DNA of 64,000 nucleotides from Niastella caeni (GTDB taxonomy: Bacteria; Bacteroidota; Bacteroidia; Chitinophagales; Chitinophagaceae). The stretch spans positions 124,001-188,000 of the forward strand of contig NZ_STFF01000010.1 of NCBI RefSeq assembly GCF_004834005.1, given 5' to 3'. The notes beneath the pieces were generated by a model. The model did not search any database. It had not been told where the DNA came from and saw only the letters and a list, made by a program, of their open reading frames with translations. This document shows, one piece after another, positions 1 to 9,422 of the stretch. Within the stretch, counting starts at the first letter, position 1. Each line of letters starts with the position of its first letter. A program made the translations under genes and the position numbers.

Positions 1-438
1 TGAATTAACGTTTGGGAACAATCCCCAAGAAGTTGAGTAGTCACAATCAACATGGCATAAAACAACAGTAAACGATTTGTAAGAGCCCTTATCTACATAT
101 TCATCTATTATTGGCAACCAAAATCCTGAGAATAGAACAAACTTTCTTATATCTTTTTTGTCCCAGGCTGAAAATAATTTACTGACTTTATCTCTATCAA
201 GAAATGGGCTAAGGTCTTTGGCGACTAGTTGAGCTGTTTTGGCAAAAGTGAAATTCTCATGGAAGAGCTTTTTGGCTTTTGCGACATTATCTTGCTTTTC
301 ATCCAGGAGTAATCCTTCAATTACATCAACATCCGCAGAAACGCCCCTTTCCCTTAATTGGTCGCAAAGTTTCAATCCTGGCACGTAAAAACCAAGACCA
401 GGCCCAGCACATAGTATTTGAAAATTTATACTATTCAT
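1..438 (-). CDS. Glycosyltransferase-like protein, N-terminal part (cut by window edge)
   Basis: Reading leftward from an ATG at 438-436 the frame stays open to base 1, so about 146 residues of the N-terminus are visible. Residues 7-40 (CAGPGLGFYVPGLKLCDQLR, then RGVSADVDVIE) follow the pattern of the first beta-alpha unit of GT-B glycosyltransferases: a small-residue loop, a PGL helix and a charged turn before the next strand. This resemblance is weak and is an inference. The start overlaps the stop of the upstream ATP-grasp gene in an ATGA junction, so translation is probably coupled. It is the last visible gene of a four-gene operon with a condensation domain and a carrier protein, so a role in modifying a small peptide or lipid product is plausible. 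Confidence 0.5.
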   Translation of the reverse strand, partial: MNSINFQILCAGPGLGFYVPGLKLCDQLRERGVSADVDVIEGLLLDEKQDNVAKAKKLFHENFTFAKTAQLVAKDLSPFLDRDKVSKLFSAWDKKDIRKFVLFSGFWLPIIDEYVDKGSYKSFTVVLCHVDCDYSTSWGLFPNVNS

Positions 439-1763
439 AAGCTGGCAGAAATTGGTAGGCTTGAATTAAGCAAAGAGTAGAGAGCTGCAGATAAGATTTC
501 TTCATTTGTAAAGCTTTTACTTTTAATAATAGAGATATAAATTCTGCCTTTGTATGGATAACCAACGTTATGCTTAAAATTAATATCAACCGTATTTGCT
601 GATAGTGGAATAATGCCATAGGGTTTCTTTGTAGTAAAAATTAAATCCTCTTTGTCCCAGATGTCAAAAATGTCTTTAAATGAAATGTTTTTATCTGATT
701 TTAGATAAATACAGGTAAAAAATCCGTCAGTCTTAAATTTATTTAAAAAATAATTTAGGTGCGTATTAAGAGTTCCCATCGACTTACGTGCATTTATTTC
801 TATAATAGGAAATACTTTGTCGTCGTATGTTATAAGAGAGTCAATACATACAGGTCCAAAATATCCTTCATTGAATAAAGCATTTCCGACGTTTTCTACG
901 ATATTAAAGTATTTATTTTGATGCAACAGTCTCAATAGATTAACATCTGCATTTTCAATGCTATTGAAACAAAATCCACTATTGTGGAATTGTTGTACGT
1001 TTAGTATTTCAATATTGCCATCTTTGTCGATTTGCAAATGACTAGAAAAGTCTCTTTTTTTTGGTAGCAATTGTTCTATTACAAAATCTATTATTTTGTT
1101 TTCACTTTCTTGTTGAGAAAAATAAGACACAATTCTTAAAAGAATGTTTAATGAAGTGACTTTCAATATTCCTTTACCTGAAACCCCATAAGAATCTTTT
1201 ATTAATATAGGACCATTTTCTAACATTTTCGTTCCAGCAGACATTAGTTGCTCTGAACTGCGAATGACTATTGAATATGGTGGACTGTATAGTGTAGAGA
1301 TTTGTGATGAGAATGATTTCGAATTAACTTTAACTACAGTCCCATAACTGGGGAAGTTGTACGTTATGGAGTATCTTTCGCAAAAAGAAATAATAACCTT
1401 AGCTATCGAAAATGGCGATATATCATGCCCTTCTATATTTAAGGCTTTCCATTTGTCTTTAAACGATAATTCATTTTCTATTATTTGATCGAATATCGTT
1501 TTGACCCGCCCTGAATCATGTCTTATATCAAAATCATTACAGGAAAATGAAAAACCTATATCTTTTAAGTAGTCTTTAAGCATAGGATTCATTGCTACGG
1601 ATGTAATTAGTAAATCATTGCTGCTTTTACAAAATAAAAATTGCATCTCATCCATAACTTGAACGATAGCTTCAGCTTGGGTGTCGTACATTTGAGGCAA
1701 ACTGACATAATTTGCTTCCTTCCAATGTGATTCAGCATTGAATGAGCCCAAAAAGCAGGTCAT
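435..1763 (-). CDS. ATP-grasp family ligase-like protein
   Basis: A protein of 442 residues. Residues 185-200 (GPILIKDSYGVSGKGIL) resemble the ATP-grasp lysine strand and flexible glycine loop. FVIEQLLP near 227 is the hinge glutamate region. EINARKSMG at 322-330 matches the metal-binding E-x-N-x-R end of the ATP-grasp fold. The family uses ATP to activate a carboxylate as an acyl phosphate and joins it to an amine or thiol. The gene overlaps the carrier protein gene upstream and the glycosyltransferase-like gene downstream by 4 nt each. With a free carrier protein and a condensation domain next door, peptide or amide bond formation on a carrier-bound substrate is a reasonable inference; the substrate cannot be told. 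The first 150 residues are unlike standard ATP-grasp N-domains that I recognise. Confidence 0.7.
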   Translation of the reverse strand: MTCFLGSFNAESHWKEANYVSLPQMYDTQAEAIVQVMDEMQFLFCKSSNDLLITSVAMNPMLKDYLKDIGFSFSCNDFDIRHDSGRVKTIFDQIIENELSFKDKWKALNIEGHDISPFSIAKVIISFCERYSITYNFPSYGTVVKVNSKSFSSQISTLYSPPYSIVIRSSEQLMSAGTKMLENGPILIKDSYGVSGKGILKVTSLNILLRIVSYFSQQESENKIIDFVIEQLLPKKRDFSSHLQIDKDGNIEILNVQQFHNSGFCFNSIENADVNLLRLLHQNKYFNIVENVGNALFNEGYFGPVCIDSLITYDDKVFPIIEINARKSMGTLNTHLNYFLNKFKTDGFFTCIYLKSDKNISFKDIFDIWDKEDLIFTTKKPYGIIPLSANTVDINFKHNVGYPYKGRIYISIIKSKSFTNEEILSAALYSLLNSSLPISASL

Positions 1764-2014
1764 GGGGTATTTTTTATATTTTCTTGGTTGGATATAAAAT
1801 CTACAAAGCTTTCAATAGATCTTAGTTTATTAAAATCAAGCTTGCCATAATCAATATGAAAATTAAACTCCGACTCAATAGTTAGTAAAAATTCGATCAT
1901 TTGTAAAGAATCCAATCCAATGTCATTTATTAGATCAGCAGAACTATCTGCGTTAATCTCAATTGATGGATCTTCCATAACTTCTGACAATATTTTTTTG
2001 ACTCTCGCTATCAT
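1760..2014 (-). CDS. Acyl/peptidyl carrier protein
   Basis: An 84-residue acidic protein with the phosphopantetheine site DIGLDSLQMIEF at 31-42; Ser36 is the expected attachment residue. The three-helix carrier layout is visible: a first helix at 1-15, the DSL helix, and a final helix containing the SIESFVDFI stretch. It carries an activated acyl or aminoacyl group as a thioester between enzymes. It lies 67 bp after the condensation-domain gene and overlaps the ATP-grasp gene by 4 nt, so it probably serves this operon rather than primary fatty-acid synthesis. It could be of peptidyl or acyl type; the sequence alone does not decide. Confidence 0.85.
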   Translation of the reverse strand: MIARVKKILSEVMEDPSIEINADSSADLINDIGLDSLQMIEFLLTIESEFNFHIDYGKLDFNKLRSIESFVDFISNQENIKNTP

Positions 2015-2081
2015 TTTATTATTTTAAATAATACTGTAATCGGCGTATGTACACTGTTTGATTTAGGCGTAATACTTTATA

Positions 2082-3392
2082 TTATATCTTATTAATTACT
2101 TCATTACATCGGTTACTATTGGCAGTAGTTATAAGTTCAATAACAACTTGCAATTTATTCCTCATTTCTGTTGGGTTAACAGGCCATAATATTTTATCCC
2201 AGGCTAGATCTAGAGATAAAGATTGTGTAAACTGATGAGCCCCTAGCGTAAAATACCCGATCGGTACTTTAGAACTCGACGCGGTTATCAAATAAACTCG
2301 TTCAGAAAAGAGTGCGTTTGGAAATTGTAGGGGATCGCTGTGCATAATGAAACTGCATCCCTTGGACAGGTTTATGCGTGAATTGTTGCTCTGTCTAGTA
2401 CTAAGTAAGAACCGGATTAGCGATGAATAATCGTATTGCTTATGTAGTATTGATGCTAATACTGTGTCTCTAGTGCGTTGTATAAAGCATTCAATTGATT
2501 CATTAGGGTTGATCGTAAATCGGACATATAACGGCGATACAAGATTGCCAATGATTTTGTGATCTTGAGGTCGGGATCTATTAGATATAGGTATACCAAT
2601 TACCGCATCTGTAGTTTTGTCAATTGAAAACAGCAATAATAATTGGCAAGCAACAACTATATTAAATAATGAACATTTATTTTTTTTACATAAGAGCAAT
2701 AGACTTGTATAGGTCTCTCCTTTTAACTGCATCTTGATAAATCCAGCAGGATGCATTTTCTTTGTTGCCGAAGCTGGAAAATAGAGTGGTGCCTCTTTTA
2801 GATGATTCTGCCAGTAAGTAAGGTTTTCATTTTCACGGATCCTTTGTTTTGTTTCTCTTAAAATATATTCAGAAAAAGAATTACACTCACTATCGGGTAA
2901 TATTGAATTGCAACAGAATAAAGTATAATTATCAATCAACTCTTTTTCAAAATTATCAAAGGCTATTTCGTCCACTGATATATGATCTATACATATGCTA
3001 AGTAATGATTCGCCATTGACCTTTACAATTTTTGCCTTTAAAGGAGGCTCTGTCCTTAAGTCCATTATCGGCTTGCTCTCTTCTTTAAGAAGGATGTTTG
3101 CATAAATTGACTTAAATAATTTCCCAAGTCCCTTAACTTCTTCTTTTGTAATATCAATATTCAAATTGGGAAAATGCTGGGTTAGGCTGTTGGGAGCTTC
3201 ATTAATCTGTAATCTAAGGGCTGGATGTTTTGAAACTGTATACTGAAGGGCTTTTATAAATTCAATATACTTATAATTTTGTCTAAAGCGATAAACTCGC
3301 TGAAATGGCTTGCATAATGTCGGAGCCGATTTCAGCCTATTGTATAAATAGCGTTGCCCACTGGTCAATAAATACATCTTTGATGATGTCAT
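2082..3392 (-). CDS. Stand-alone condensation-domain protein (NRPS type)
   Basis: A protein of 436 residues, the usual length of one condensation domain with no adenylation or carrier domain attached. The active-site motif HHxxxDG appears as DHISVDE at 136-142, so the catalytic second His137 and Asp141 are kept while the first His is Asp and the Gly is Glu. The later conserved block GIPISNRSRPQDHKIIGNLV, followed by PLYVRF, corresponds to the domain's core strand and latch. The domain joins a carrier-bound acyl donor to an acceptor. It is first in the operon and is followed by a free carrier protein and an ATP-grasp enzyme, so amino-acid activation must come from elsewhere or from the ATP-grasp protein. 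It could also be a PapA-like acyltransferase. Confidence 0.75.
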   Translation of the reverse strand: MTSSKMYLLTSGQRYLYNRLKSAPTLCKPFQRVYRFRQNYKYIEFIKALQYTVSKHPALRLQINEAPNSLTQHFPNLNIDITKEEVKGLGKLFKSIYANILLKEESKPIMDLRTEPPLKAKIVKVNGESLLSICIDHISVDEIAFDNFEKELIDNYTLFCCNSILPDSECNSFSEYILRETKQRIRENENLTYWQNHLKEAPLYFPASATKKMHPAGFIKMQLKGETYTSLLLLCKKNKCSLFNIVVACQLLLLFSIDKTTDAVIGIPISNRSRPQDHKIIGNLVSPLYVRFTINPNESIECFIQRTRDTVLASILHKQYDYSSLIRFLLSTRQSNNSRINLSKGCSFIMHSDPLQFPNALFSERVYLITASSSKVPIGYFTLGAHQFTQSLSLDLAWDKILWPVNPTEMRNKLQVVIELITTANSNRCNEVINKI

Positions 3393-3997
3393 TTCTTTCT
3401 ATTAAAGATGAATGATACTGGATGCCATATACAAAATGTTTTCGATGGAGGTAGGGAAATGAAAGGTCTATTCAAAAGAATGATTCTTATGACAAATTAT
3501 TAGAGTGTCGTAGTGAACGATGGTTTAAAATAGAATCACTGGCTATACGTGCGTTGTTCTCTAAGAATAAATATGCAGGCGATAGTGTTATAATAATTGG
3601 CAACTAATTATCTAACCAGGCCTTAAGATCATTTGTCTTATCAGATATCATAAGTTACAGAATTATCTTGAATAAATTTCTGATAGGAAACATAATTATA
3701 ATAACATGACGTATCCTTGCGTGATATATTAATTTACGCATGCCTAAATTCAAAATGAATAGAACGTTGCTGCCGATTCATTGAGCACCTTGCCATGGTC
3801 TTGGAGATTTACTGTATTAACTTAAAACGCGCAGCAAAGCTTGATAAAAGGAATAATTAAATATAGTTTGATTATATTTGAAATCATCAGATCGGTTAGT
3901 GTTGTGTTTTGGGTACATAAATCATCATTCTTTTTAGCGTATGAAAACCGGTACGCTCGCAGGCCGTATACGTATTTTGATAAAGTAAATATTTTAA
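3393..3997. other. Intergenic region between divergent operons
   Basis: About 600 bp separating the minus-strand biosynthetic operon from the plus-strand esterase gene. It must hold both promoters. A 40-odd codon open stretch near 3466-3607 has no good start and no recognisable product. I see no tRNA, clear terminator or repeat. Confidence 0.5.
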
Positions 3998-4873
3998 ATG
4001 TATATAAGAATTATTAAGACAATATTACTGGTCCTACTCTTTGGAGTATCAAAGCTTAAAGCTCAAAATGGTACTCATATCAAGGATCTAACATTTAAGA
4101 GTAAAATTCTAAATGAGGATATAAAATATGATATTTATCTTCCTCCACAGTACGATACAACAAAAAAATATCCATGCATTTATTACTTGCACTGCTTTGG
4201 CGCAGATAACCACCTTTCTTCGCACTTTACTCGGGAGGTAGACTCCTTAATAAAGTTAAAGCAATTTCCAGAAGTAATAATCGTATCACCATTTGCAAAA
4301 AACAGTTGGTATTTAGATGATTACTCAGGGAAATACAAATATTCTTCAATGTTTATAAATGAATATTTGCCCTTTATTAAAAAACAATATTCCATCTTCA
4401 CTGAACCATCAAAAACAGTTATTACAGGATTCTCAATGGGAGGTTTCGGAGCCTTGAGGTTTACAATGTTGTATCCTGAGTATTTTGGTATTTGCGTTAG
4501 TTTTATGGCGGGTATGTCTACAAAAGAACAAATATGTCAAGATTCGGATGCTGATTATGCATTTTTTCATCAAAAAATTTATGGTGATAATTTGAAAACA
4601 ACGGAAAGAGCCAATAAGTATTTTGTAGATAATAATCCGCTTTATATTGCTGAAATTGTTAATACTGAGATATTACGCAAATCCAAGTGGTATATACAAT
4701 CATGCGATGATGATTATCATTCATTAGGGAATGTTGAATTGCATGCTGTTTTTCATAAAAAAGGGGTTAAGCATGAATTTAGAGTCAATGATGGCTCTCA
4801 TGATGGAAATTGTGTTAATAGAAGTATGCAGGATGCTTTGAGGTTTATAAAATCAAGTATTGCGGATCGGTAG
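3998..4873 (+). CDS. Secreted alpha/beta-hydrolase, esterase D/feruloyl-esterase-like
   Basis: A protein of 291 residues starting with a signal peptide (MYIRIIKTILLVLLFGVSKLKAQ, cleavage probably after KAQ). The nucleophile elbow GFSMGG puts the catalytic serine at 146. The C-terminal NDGSHDG (about 264-270) supplies the catalytic histidine, and an acidic run SCDDDYH near 232 is the likely acid. YDIYLPPQYD and KYPCIYYLH at 44-65 are typical opening strands of the PF00756 esterase family, with HCFGAD at the oxyanion-hole position. Such enzymes cut ester bonds in the periplasm or on exported substrates. The gene stands alone, divergent from the carrier-protein operon, so a link with that pathway is only a possibility. 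Confidence 0.8.
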   Translation: MYIRIIKTILLVLLFGVSKLKAQNGTHIKDLTFKSKILNEDIKYDIYLPPQYDTTKKYPCIYYLHCFGADNHLSSHFTREVDSLIKLKQFPEVIIVSPFAKNSWYLDDYSGKYKYSSMFINEYLPFIKKQYSIFTEPSKTVITGFSMGGFGALRFTMLYPEYFGICVSFMAGMSTKEQICQDSDADYAFFHQKIYGDNLKTTERANKYFVDNNPLYIAEIVNTEILRKSKWYIQSCDDDYHSLGNVELHAVFHKKGVKHEFRVNDGSHDGNCVNRSMQDALRFIKSSIADR

Positions 4874-5370
4874 CCTGTTTTCCCATATGCACTCAACCTG
4901 AACGCCCGGCGTGGGAAAAACAGAACTGTTTCATGCAAATGTTCAGCGGCTTCCTATACAGCTCCGATGTGTATAACTACAGCCACATAGTTTTATGCCT
5001 AAGAAGAGTTTTGCTAGATTGAATACTTGAGCCAGGCAGGATGTCGCTTTGTATTAGTTAACAGAGGGAACGAAACTGGTATCTCCCGAATGATGATGAT
5101 AATTACAATATTTCAAACAATCCTCATTGAAAGAAATTTGCCAGGATCATTGATTATACACCTGGCGCCCCAGAAGAAATTAAACTAGTAGCACAAACGA
5201 AAACCACTATATCTCTTAAAAAAGTAGTTCAAATCATGGGCCGCACAACAGCTAGCGGTCTCTACCCAGGTTAACATAATGCTGGTTATAGAGTATGCCA
5301 AACTGCTGTTTTATTATTAGCTTAATACCATACGGTTGTGCATTCTATATGCTAAATTATACCTTGGCGA
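4874..5370. other. Intergenic region, no gene recognised
   Basis: About 500 bp between convergent genes. Short open stretches occur on the plus strand but none has a start, length or similarity that I would defend. It may be decayed coding sequence at the left margin of the defence block; nothing specific can be named. Confidence 0.4.
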
Positions 5371-6642
5371 TTACATGTAACGCATTTCTTTCAAAACATC
5401 TTTTATACTCTTGTATCTGTTATCAATTAACAGACCTAATGCAATTAATCTGATTCTCACCACCTCAACGGAAACTCCATATAATGTGCTAAGTCTTGTT
5501 AGCAGGTTAAAGACCAGGTTTTGATTAACCGGCTGATTATCCCAGTAAAGAGCTCTTTTATAAATATTTTCTTTGGCAAAATACGTTGCGACTTCTTTTA
5601 TAAGTGTACTAATAGGTAACAGTAAATGACTTGCAAAAAGATTAGCCTGGTATTCGAGGCGCTTCGTCGTTGCTTCTGAAACGGCATATTTAAATGACAA
5701 AGAGTAGTCGGTGTCCGTCTTTTCAGTAACTTTTTCCTGAAGAAGCTTTGAGTGAAGTATCAAATGGCCAATCTTATGAGCTAAAGTAAAACGCCAACGG
5801 TTTATGTCAGGTTTCAATGATTTTGAAACTTGAATTTTCAAAGGGCTAAACGTTATTTTTCCGAGTATATTATCAGGAAGTGTAGTTTCGAAATCGAATG
5901 TAACAGGATATTTTGTTTCAAGAAATCTGCATAACTTCATTTCATCCAACAGTTTTCCATTGAATACATCGTATCCTTCTAGCTTTTGCACTATGTTATC
6001 TATTTTTTGTGCAGTGATAAAAGGAATATTGATGAACTTCTCCTTATATGTGAAAAAATCTATCACTTGTGATTGTATAAGGAGCTCAGTCACCGTTTGT
6101 AATACAAATTCGCCATTCATAGCCAGAAAGTTCGGTCGGCTATCGCTGTCGTTTTCAAGTAATATAATCGCGTCAGATTTCTTTAGCAAAGCATCATTAT
6201 TAGCTTTACGGTGTACAAGCCATTCAAATTCATCATCGCCGTTAACCCTCGCTAGGCCGATGCCGGCGGACTGGGCAAAATTGTATAAGCCAGATTGGAA
6301 AGTGCTATTTGTTATAAGGATGCCCTTTGTATTGTGTTCGCTTATCTGCCTGATTTTTGAATCAAACTCTTCCAGATCGTTTACAGGCACTGATGACTGA
6401 TAGTTTTTGCATTCGATAAGCGTTAACAGTGAATAGTTGGAGTTATTGTTTAGATATGTTTCGATGGCAATATCAAAAATGATTTCGGATTTTCTTTTTT
6501 CAGAATAGTAGCCCTTTTTTCTAAAGATTTTACTACGCTTTCCGCTGACATAAAAATCATCGTTGTCAAGTAGTTTCTTAAAAAGCTCAAATGTTTTGAT
6601 TTCAAATGAATCGCCGCGGCTATAGGTGCTAGAATCACTCAT
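5371..6642 (-). CDS. Mrr-like restriction nuclease fused to an IrrE/ImmA-type domain
   Basis: A protein of 423 residues with two parts. Residues 8-135 look like an Mrr-type PD-(D/E)XK nuclease: Asp57 in IIFDIAIE, then ECK at 77-79, followed by the helix and strand pattern EFDSKIRQI and GILITNS. Residues 240-345 look like an IrrE N-terminal (ImmA/COG2856) domain: RFTLAHKIGHLILH at 284-297 and EYQANLFASHLLLP near 330. The metallopeptidase motif HExxH reads HKIGH (289-293), so the catalytic Glu is Lys. The second domain is therefore probably not an active protease and may act as a sensor. It is the last gene of a minus-strand run behind Wadjet. The combination suggests phage or plasmid defence, which is inferred. 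Confidence 0.7.
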   Translation of the reverse strand: MSDSSTYSRGDSFEIKTFELFKKLLDNDDFYVSGKRSKIFRKKGYYSEKRKSEIIFDIAIETYLNNNSNYSLLTLIECKNYQSSVPVNDLEEFDSKIRQISEHNTKGILITNSTFQSGLYNFAQSAGIGLARVNGDDEFEWLVHRKANNDALLKKSDAIILLENDSDSRPNFLAMNGEFVLQTVTELLIQSQVIDFFTYKEKFINIPFITAQKIDNIVQKLEGYDVFNGKLLDEMKLCRFLETKYPVTFDFETTLPDNILGKITFSPLKIQVSKSLKPDINRWRFTLAHKIGHLILHSKLLQEKVTEKTDTDYSLSFKYAVSEATTKRLEYQANLFASHLLLPISTLIKEVATYFAKENIYKRALYWDNQPVNQNLVFNLLTRLSTLYGVSVEVVRIRLIALGLLIDNRYKSIKDVLKEMRYM

Positions 6643-6765
6643 GATTTAATATTTAATGCCGTTTTGGAAATATTACAGAAATAGTAAGCTGCGTACAAGT
6701 AAGGGATGTTTAATCTGGCAGAAATAAATTAATCAAAAAATGACAATGGTGAATTAATTGACGCG

Positions 6766-8112
6766 TTAAAATCTTCTACGCCTTAGAGTTTCTTTTTGGC
6801 TGTCGTCAATAGCAAATAAAATTGAATGACCGATTTTAATAGCAGCCTCAATAAAAGTTGCAACTTTTTCGGATGCAACTACATTGGTCCCGAGAAGGCC
6901 CTTTTGGACAAGTTCAATAAATAATTGAGTGCCGATGTATCTTTTACCTAAATTGTGAAATCCAACTTGTAGTCCACCTTTGGGGCCTTGAATAGACGGA
7001 TCCTTTAAAAGAATATTCCAATGATTCAATGAGATGTAAGCCCCAGGAACTATCGAAGCATCGTCAGCCTTTAACCCGATTTTTTTACAAAGCTTGAAAA
7101 ATATAGGGCAATCCGTCAATCGATAGTCAATCAATGTGCTGCTCACTGGTTCAGCATTCAGTAATTTAAAAAAATTATCCATCCGTAATAGTTCATCATT
7201 GTGTGAGTTTTGATTTGGGTTATAATAAAATTCTCTTTTCTCAGTTTGATTTTCCATAATCTTATATTGAACGAAAGTAAAAGCCTGATATTTCCGATGG
7301 TAATAGATTAGATCAACGCCTAAAGCCTTTTCTAGTGGTTTACGGTTGGCGTTAATAATCACTAAACGTTCTTCTAGTTCATTTTTAAATTCCACAATTC
7401 CCGTAATATTCTTGGCTATTTGCTCCCATCCCGGAAGCGAATGAAGGTCGTGGCTAATTGCATCGTCTTCATAAATTGTATAATCAGTTAGGCCAGTTAA
7501 AAATGATTTGCCATTTAATCCTTCTTCAGGATCCCAAGTTTGAATAATTTGGCTTCTATCGATACCAAATATATCCAAACAAATAGAGGTGGCATCCTTT
7601 TCAGTGGCAACATCCATGGCTCTGTTATTTACTTCAAGTTTTGGGGTGTTTATTTTATTGGCTAATCTTAAAATTTGTTCTTTTTTTTCAGGGAGTATTT
7701 TTAATAAAGCCTTGAACAATTCCTTACTTGTCTCTTTAGGAATATTTTTATACTGTCTGGTAGCAATGTCTTCTATATTTTTTTGAAGTACAGAGGATAC
7801 ATTAAATAAAAGGGTACTTACAGGAATAAATGGTAATTCAACGATATCAGTAATTTTAATTCTAACCTGACTGGTTGCCACTCGCTGACCTTTTCTTAAA
7901 ATGCCTATGTGGGTAAAACCAGGTTCTTGTTCTTCATAAGGGTTAGAGGTTAATCGGATAAGTATTAAGGCGATCTTCGCTATCTGTGAGGGATAGGTAG
8001 TCATAACTGTAGTAAATTCCGAACTGACCGAGAGTCGCTCTTCAATCGCATATGCCAAATCTTCGCTTAGAATGCATAACGTTGCATTAATTGAGAAGTT
8101 GCTCATAAACAA
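6766..8112 (-). CDS. Unassigned nuclease-like protein downstream of Wadjet
   Basis: A 448-residue protein that I do not recognise as a named family. A possible PD-(D/E)XK core lies at 241-284: Glu241 in VEFKNELEER, Asp267 in GVDLIYYHRK, and QYK at 282-284 after the hydrophobic strand FTFV. The first 100 residues are strand-rich and include a basic patch RKGQRVATSQVRIK. The C-terminus ends in RRRRF. A start at the second Met (MSNF) is equally possible. The gene lies 164 bp after jetD and 123 bp before the Mrr-like fusion gene on the same strand, so it may be an accessory of Wadjet or a separate system with the next gene. The nuclease function is an inference. Confidence 0.5.
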   Translation of the reverse strand: MFMSNFSINATLCILSEDLAYAIEERLSVSSEFTTVMTTYPSQIAKIALILIRLTSNPYEEQEPGFTHIGILRKGQRVATSQVRIKITDIVELPFIPVSTLLFNVSSVLQKNIEDIATRQYKNIPKETSKELFKALLKILPEKKEQILRLANKINTPKLEVNNRAMDVATEKDATSICLDIFGIDRSQIIQTWDPEEGLNGKSFLTGLTDYTIYEDDAISHDLHSLPGWEQIAKNITGIVEFKNELEERLVIINANRKPLEKALGVDLIYYHRKYQAFTFVQYKIMENQTEKREFYYNPNQNSHNDELLRMDNFFKLLNAEPVSSTLIDYRLTDCPIFFKLCKKIGLKADDASIVPGAYISLNHWNILLKDPSIQGPKGGLQVGFHNLGKRYIGTQLFIELVQKGLLGTNVVASEKVATFIEAAIKIGHSILFAIDDSQKETLRRRRF

Positions 8113-8276
8113 ATTCTAACTTTTTATATAGTATAAAATATCTCCTTAAGCCATTTTAATATGAGTAATTATAATTAGATTTACATTATTTATCTTGAAG
8201 CTATACTTTGTTTACGCATTATAATGTTTTATTAAGTACAACATTAGCGCATTCTATTACTTGGGAACATTTAAAT

Positions 8277-9422
8277 CTAAGCAGGAACAAGTTTATATAA
8301 CTGATATTGCACATATTGCTGTGTAATTCTTTCCTGTTCAAGTCTTTTCTTATTTGCTATTAAATATTCATAACATCCCTTTTCTTTATCAGAAAGGCGA
8401 GCTAATTCACTTTTTCTTTGGGTATTGGCAACAGAAAAGTGACCGAACTGGGTATACGTTTCCATATCCATTAAAAAGCTTTCTGATTTTGGATAATGCT
8501 CTCGTATCATATTGAGCATCTCAAATCCTGCTGCATCCAAATCGAACCAGCAAATCAGTCGCGTGTCATCCAACCAGGGTAAGTGTTTGCTCAATCTGCT
8601 TTTAAAGCCCTCACCAAAAATGGCTACTGCATTTTTTATTTTGGGAAACGTGAGAAAACAAGTTTGATTCTCTATGATAAAAACTTTTTCAGGCGTCCAT
8701 TTAAGCCAAGCTGCATCATCAAGCTTTAGCGAGCATTCATCATAACCTAAGTATGGTTTCAGATCATCATCCAATATTCTGATTTGGGTATAAACTTGAA
8801 CTTTCTTTAAAGAGTACCTTAAGCTAAAATCCGTTTCGGTACTGTTTATCCAATCAGGGGGAAGCAGTTGGTCCAGTAGTTTTTTTAATAACGCTGTATT
8901 TTGTTCAATAAACTTAGAATGCACTTCAATAGGTAACTCACGAATATAGAGGGGGTGTGGTGGTGCATAAGTAGTAAAGTACTTGCACACCTTCATGAGG
9001 TCGTTCCACTGCTCATAGTTTTCCAGAACAAGCGCTGAATTAGTATTTACCCAGTCAAGCAAAGTAGGAAAATTTAAAAGGATGCATTTCCTTGCTTCCG
9101 TAATTTTCTGATAATCCTGAGTTTTGTGCGTGAAATAAAGGAAGTCCTCCAGCGATTCAAAATAGATTTTTGTGGGCATGCTCTGACTAATGCCATTTAT
9201 CTTTTTATTTGCCCACTCCACTGTGTAGCCTTTTCCTTTTGCTTCCTTGGATTGTTCAAAAAGAGGTACTAGGTCGTTATTCCAATCACTAAAATTGCTC
9301 CCACTAATTTGTATATTACTCGGTATAATCAAGGGGAATAGGGATGCTCCTTTAAAATGGGCGTAGAGCACCTTCAAAAATAGTTTTTCCGACTTGATTA
9401 AAAGTTCTTTAGGGGTTATCAT
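8277..9422 (-). CDS. jetD: Wadjet nuclease subunit JetD (Toprim)
   Basis: A protein of 381 residues; JetD proteins are of this size. The C-terminal half has a topoisomerase VI-like Toprim domain: Glu251 in FIIENQTCFL, GEGFKSRLS at 270-278, DLDAAGFEML with Asp294 and Asp296, and DMETYT at 319-324 (the DUF2220 region). The N-terminal 190 residues correspond to DUF3322. In Wadjet, JetD is the endonuclease that cuts plasmid DNA after JetABC has extruded loops. The start overlaps the jetC stop by 14 nt, so it is translated with jetC. All acidic residues expected for the metal site are present, so it looks intact. Confidence 0.92.
   Translation of the reverse strand: MITPKELLIKSEKLFLKVLYAHFKGASLFPLIIPSNIQISGSNFSDWNNDLVPLFEQSKEAKGKGYTVEWANKKINGISQSMPTKIYFESLEDFLYFTHKTQDYQKITEARKCILLNFPTLLDWVNTNSALVLENYEQWNDLMKVCKYFTTYAPPHPLYIRELPIEVHSKFIEQNTALLKKLLDQLLPPDWINSTETDFSLRYSLKKVQVYTQIRILDDDLKPYLGYDECSLKLDDAAWLKWTPEKVFIIENQTCFLTFPKIKNAVAIFGEGFKSRLSKHLPWLDDTRLICWFDLDAAGFEMLNMIREHYPKSESFLMDMETYTQFGHFSVANTQRKSELARLSDKEKGCYEYLIANKKRLEQERITQQYVQYQLYKLVPA

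Noticed and set aside
3466..3607. Open stretch of about 47 codons upstream of the esterase
   Set aside because: It has no plausible start codon and no recognisable product.
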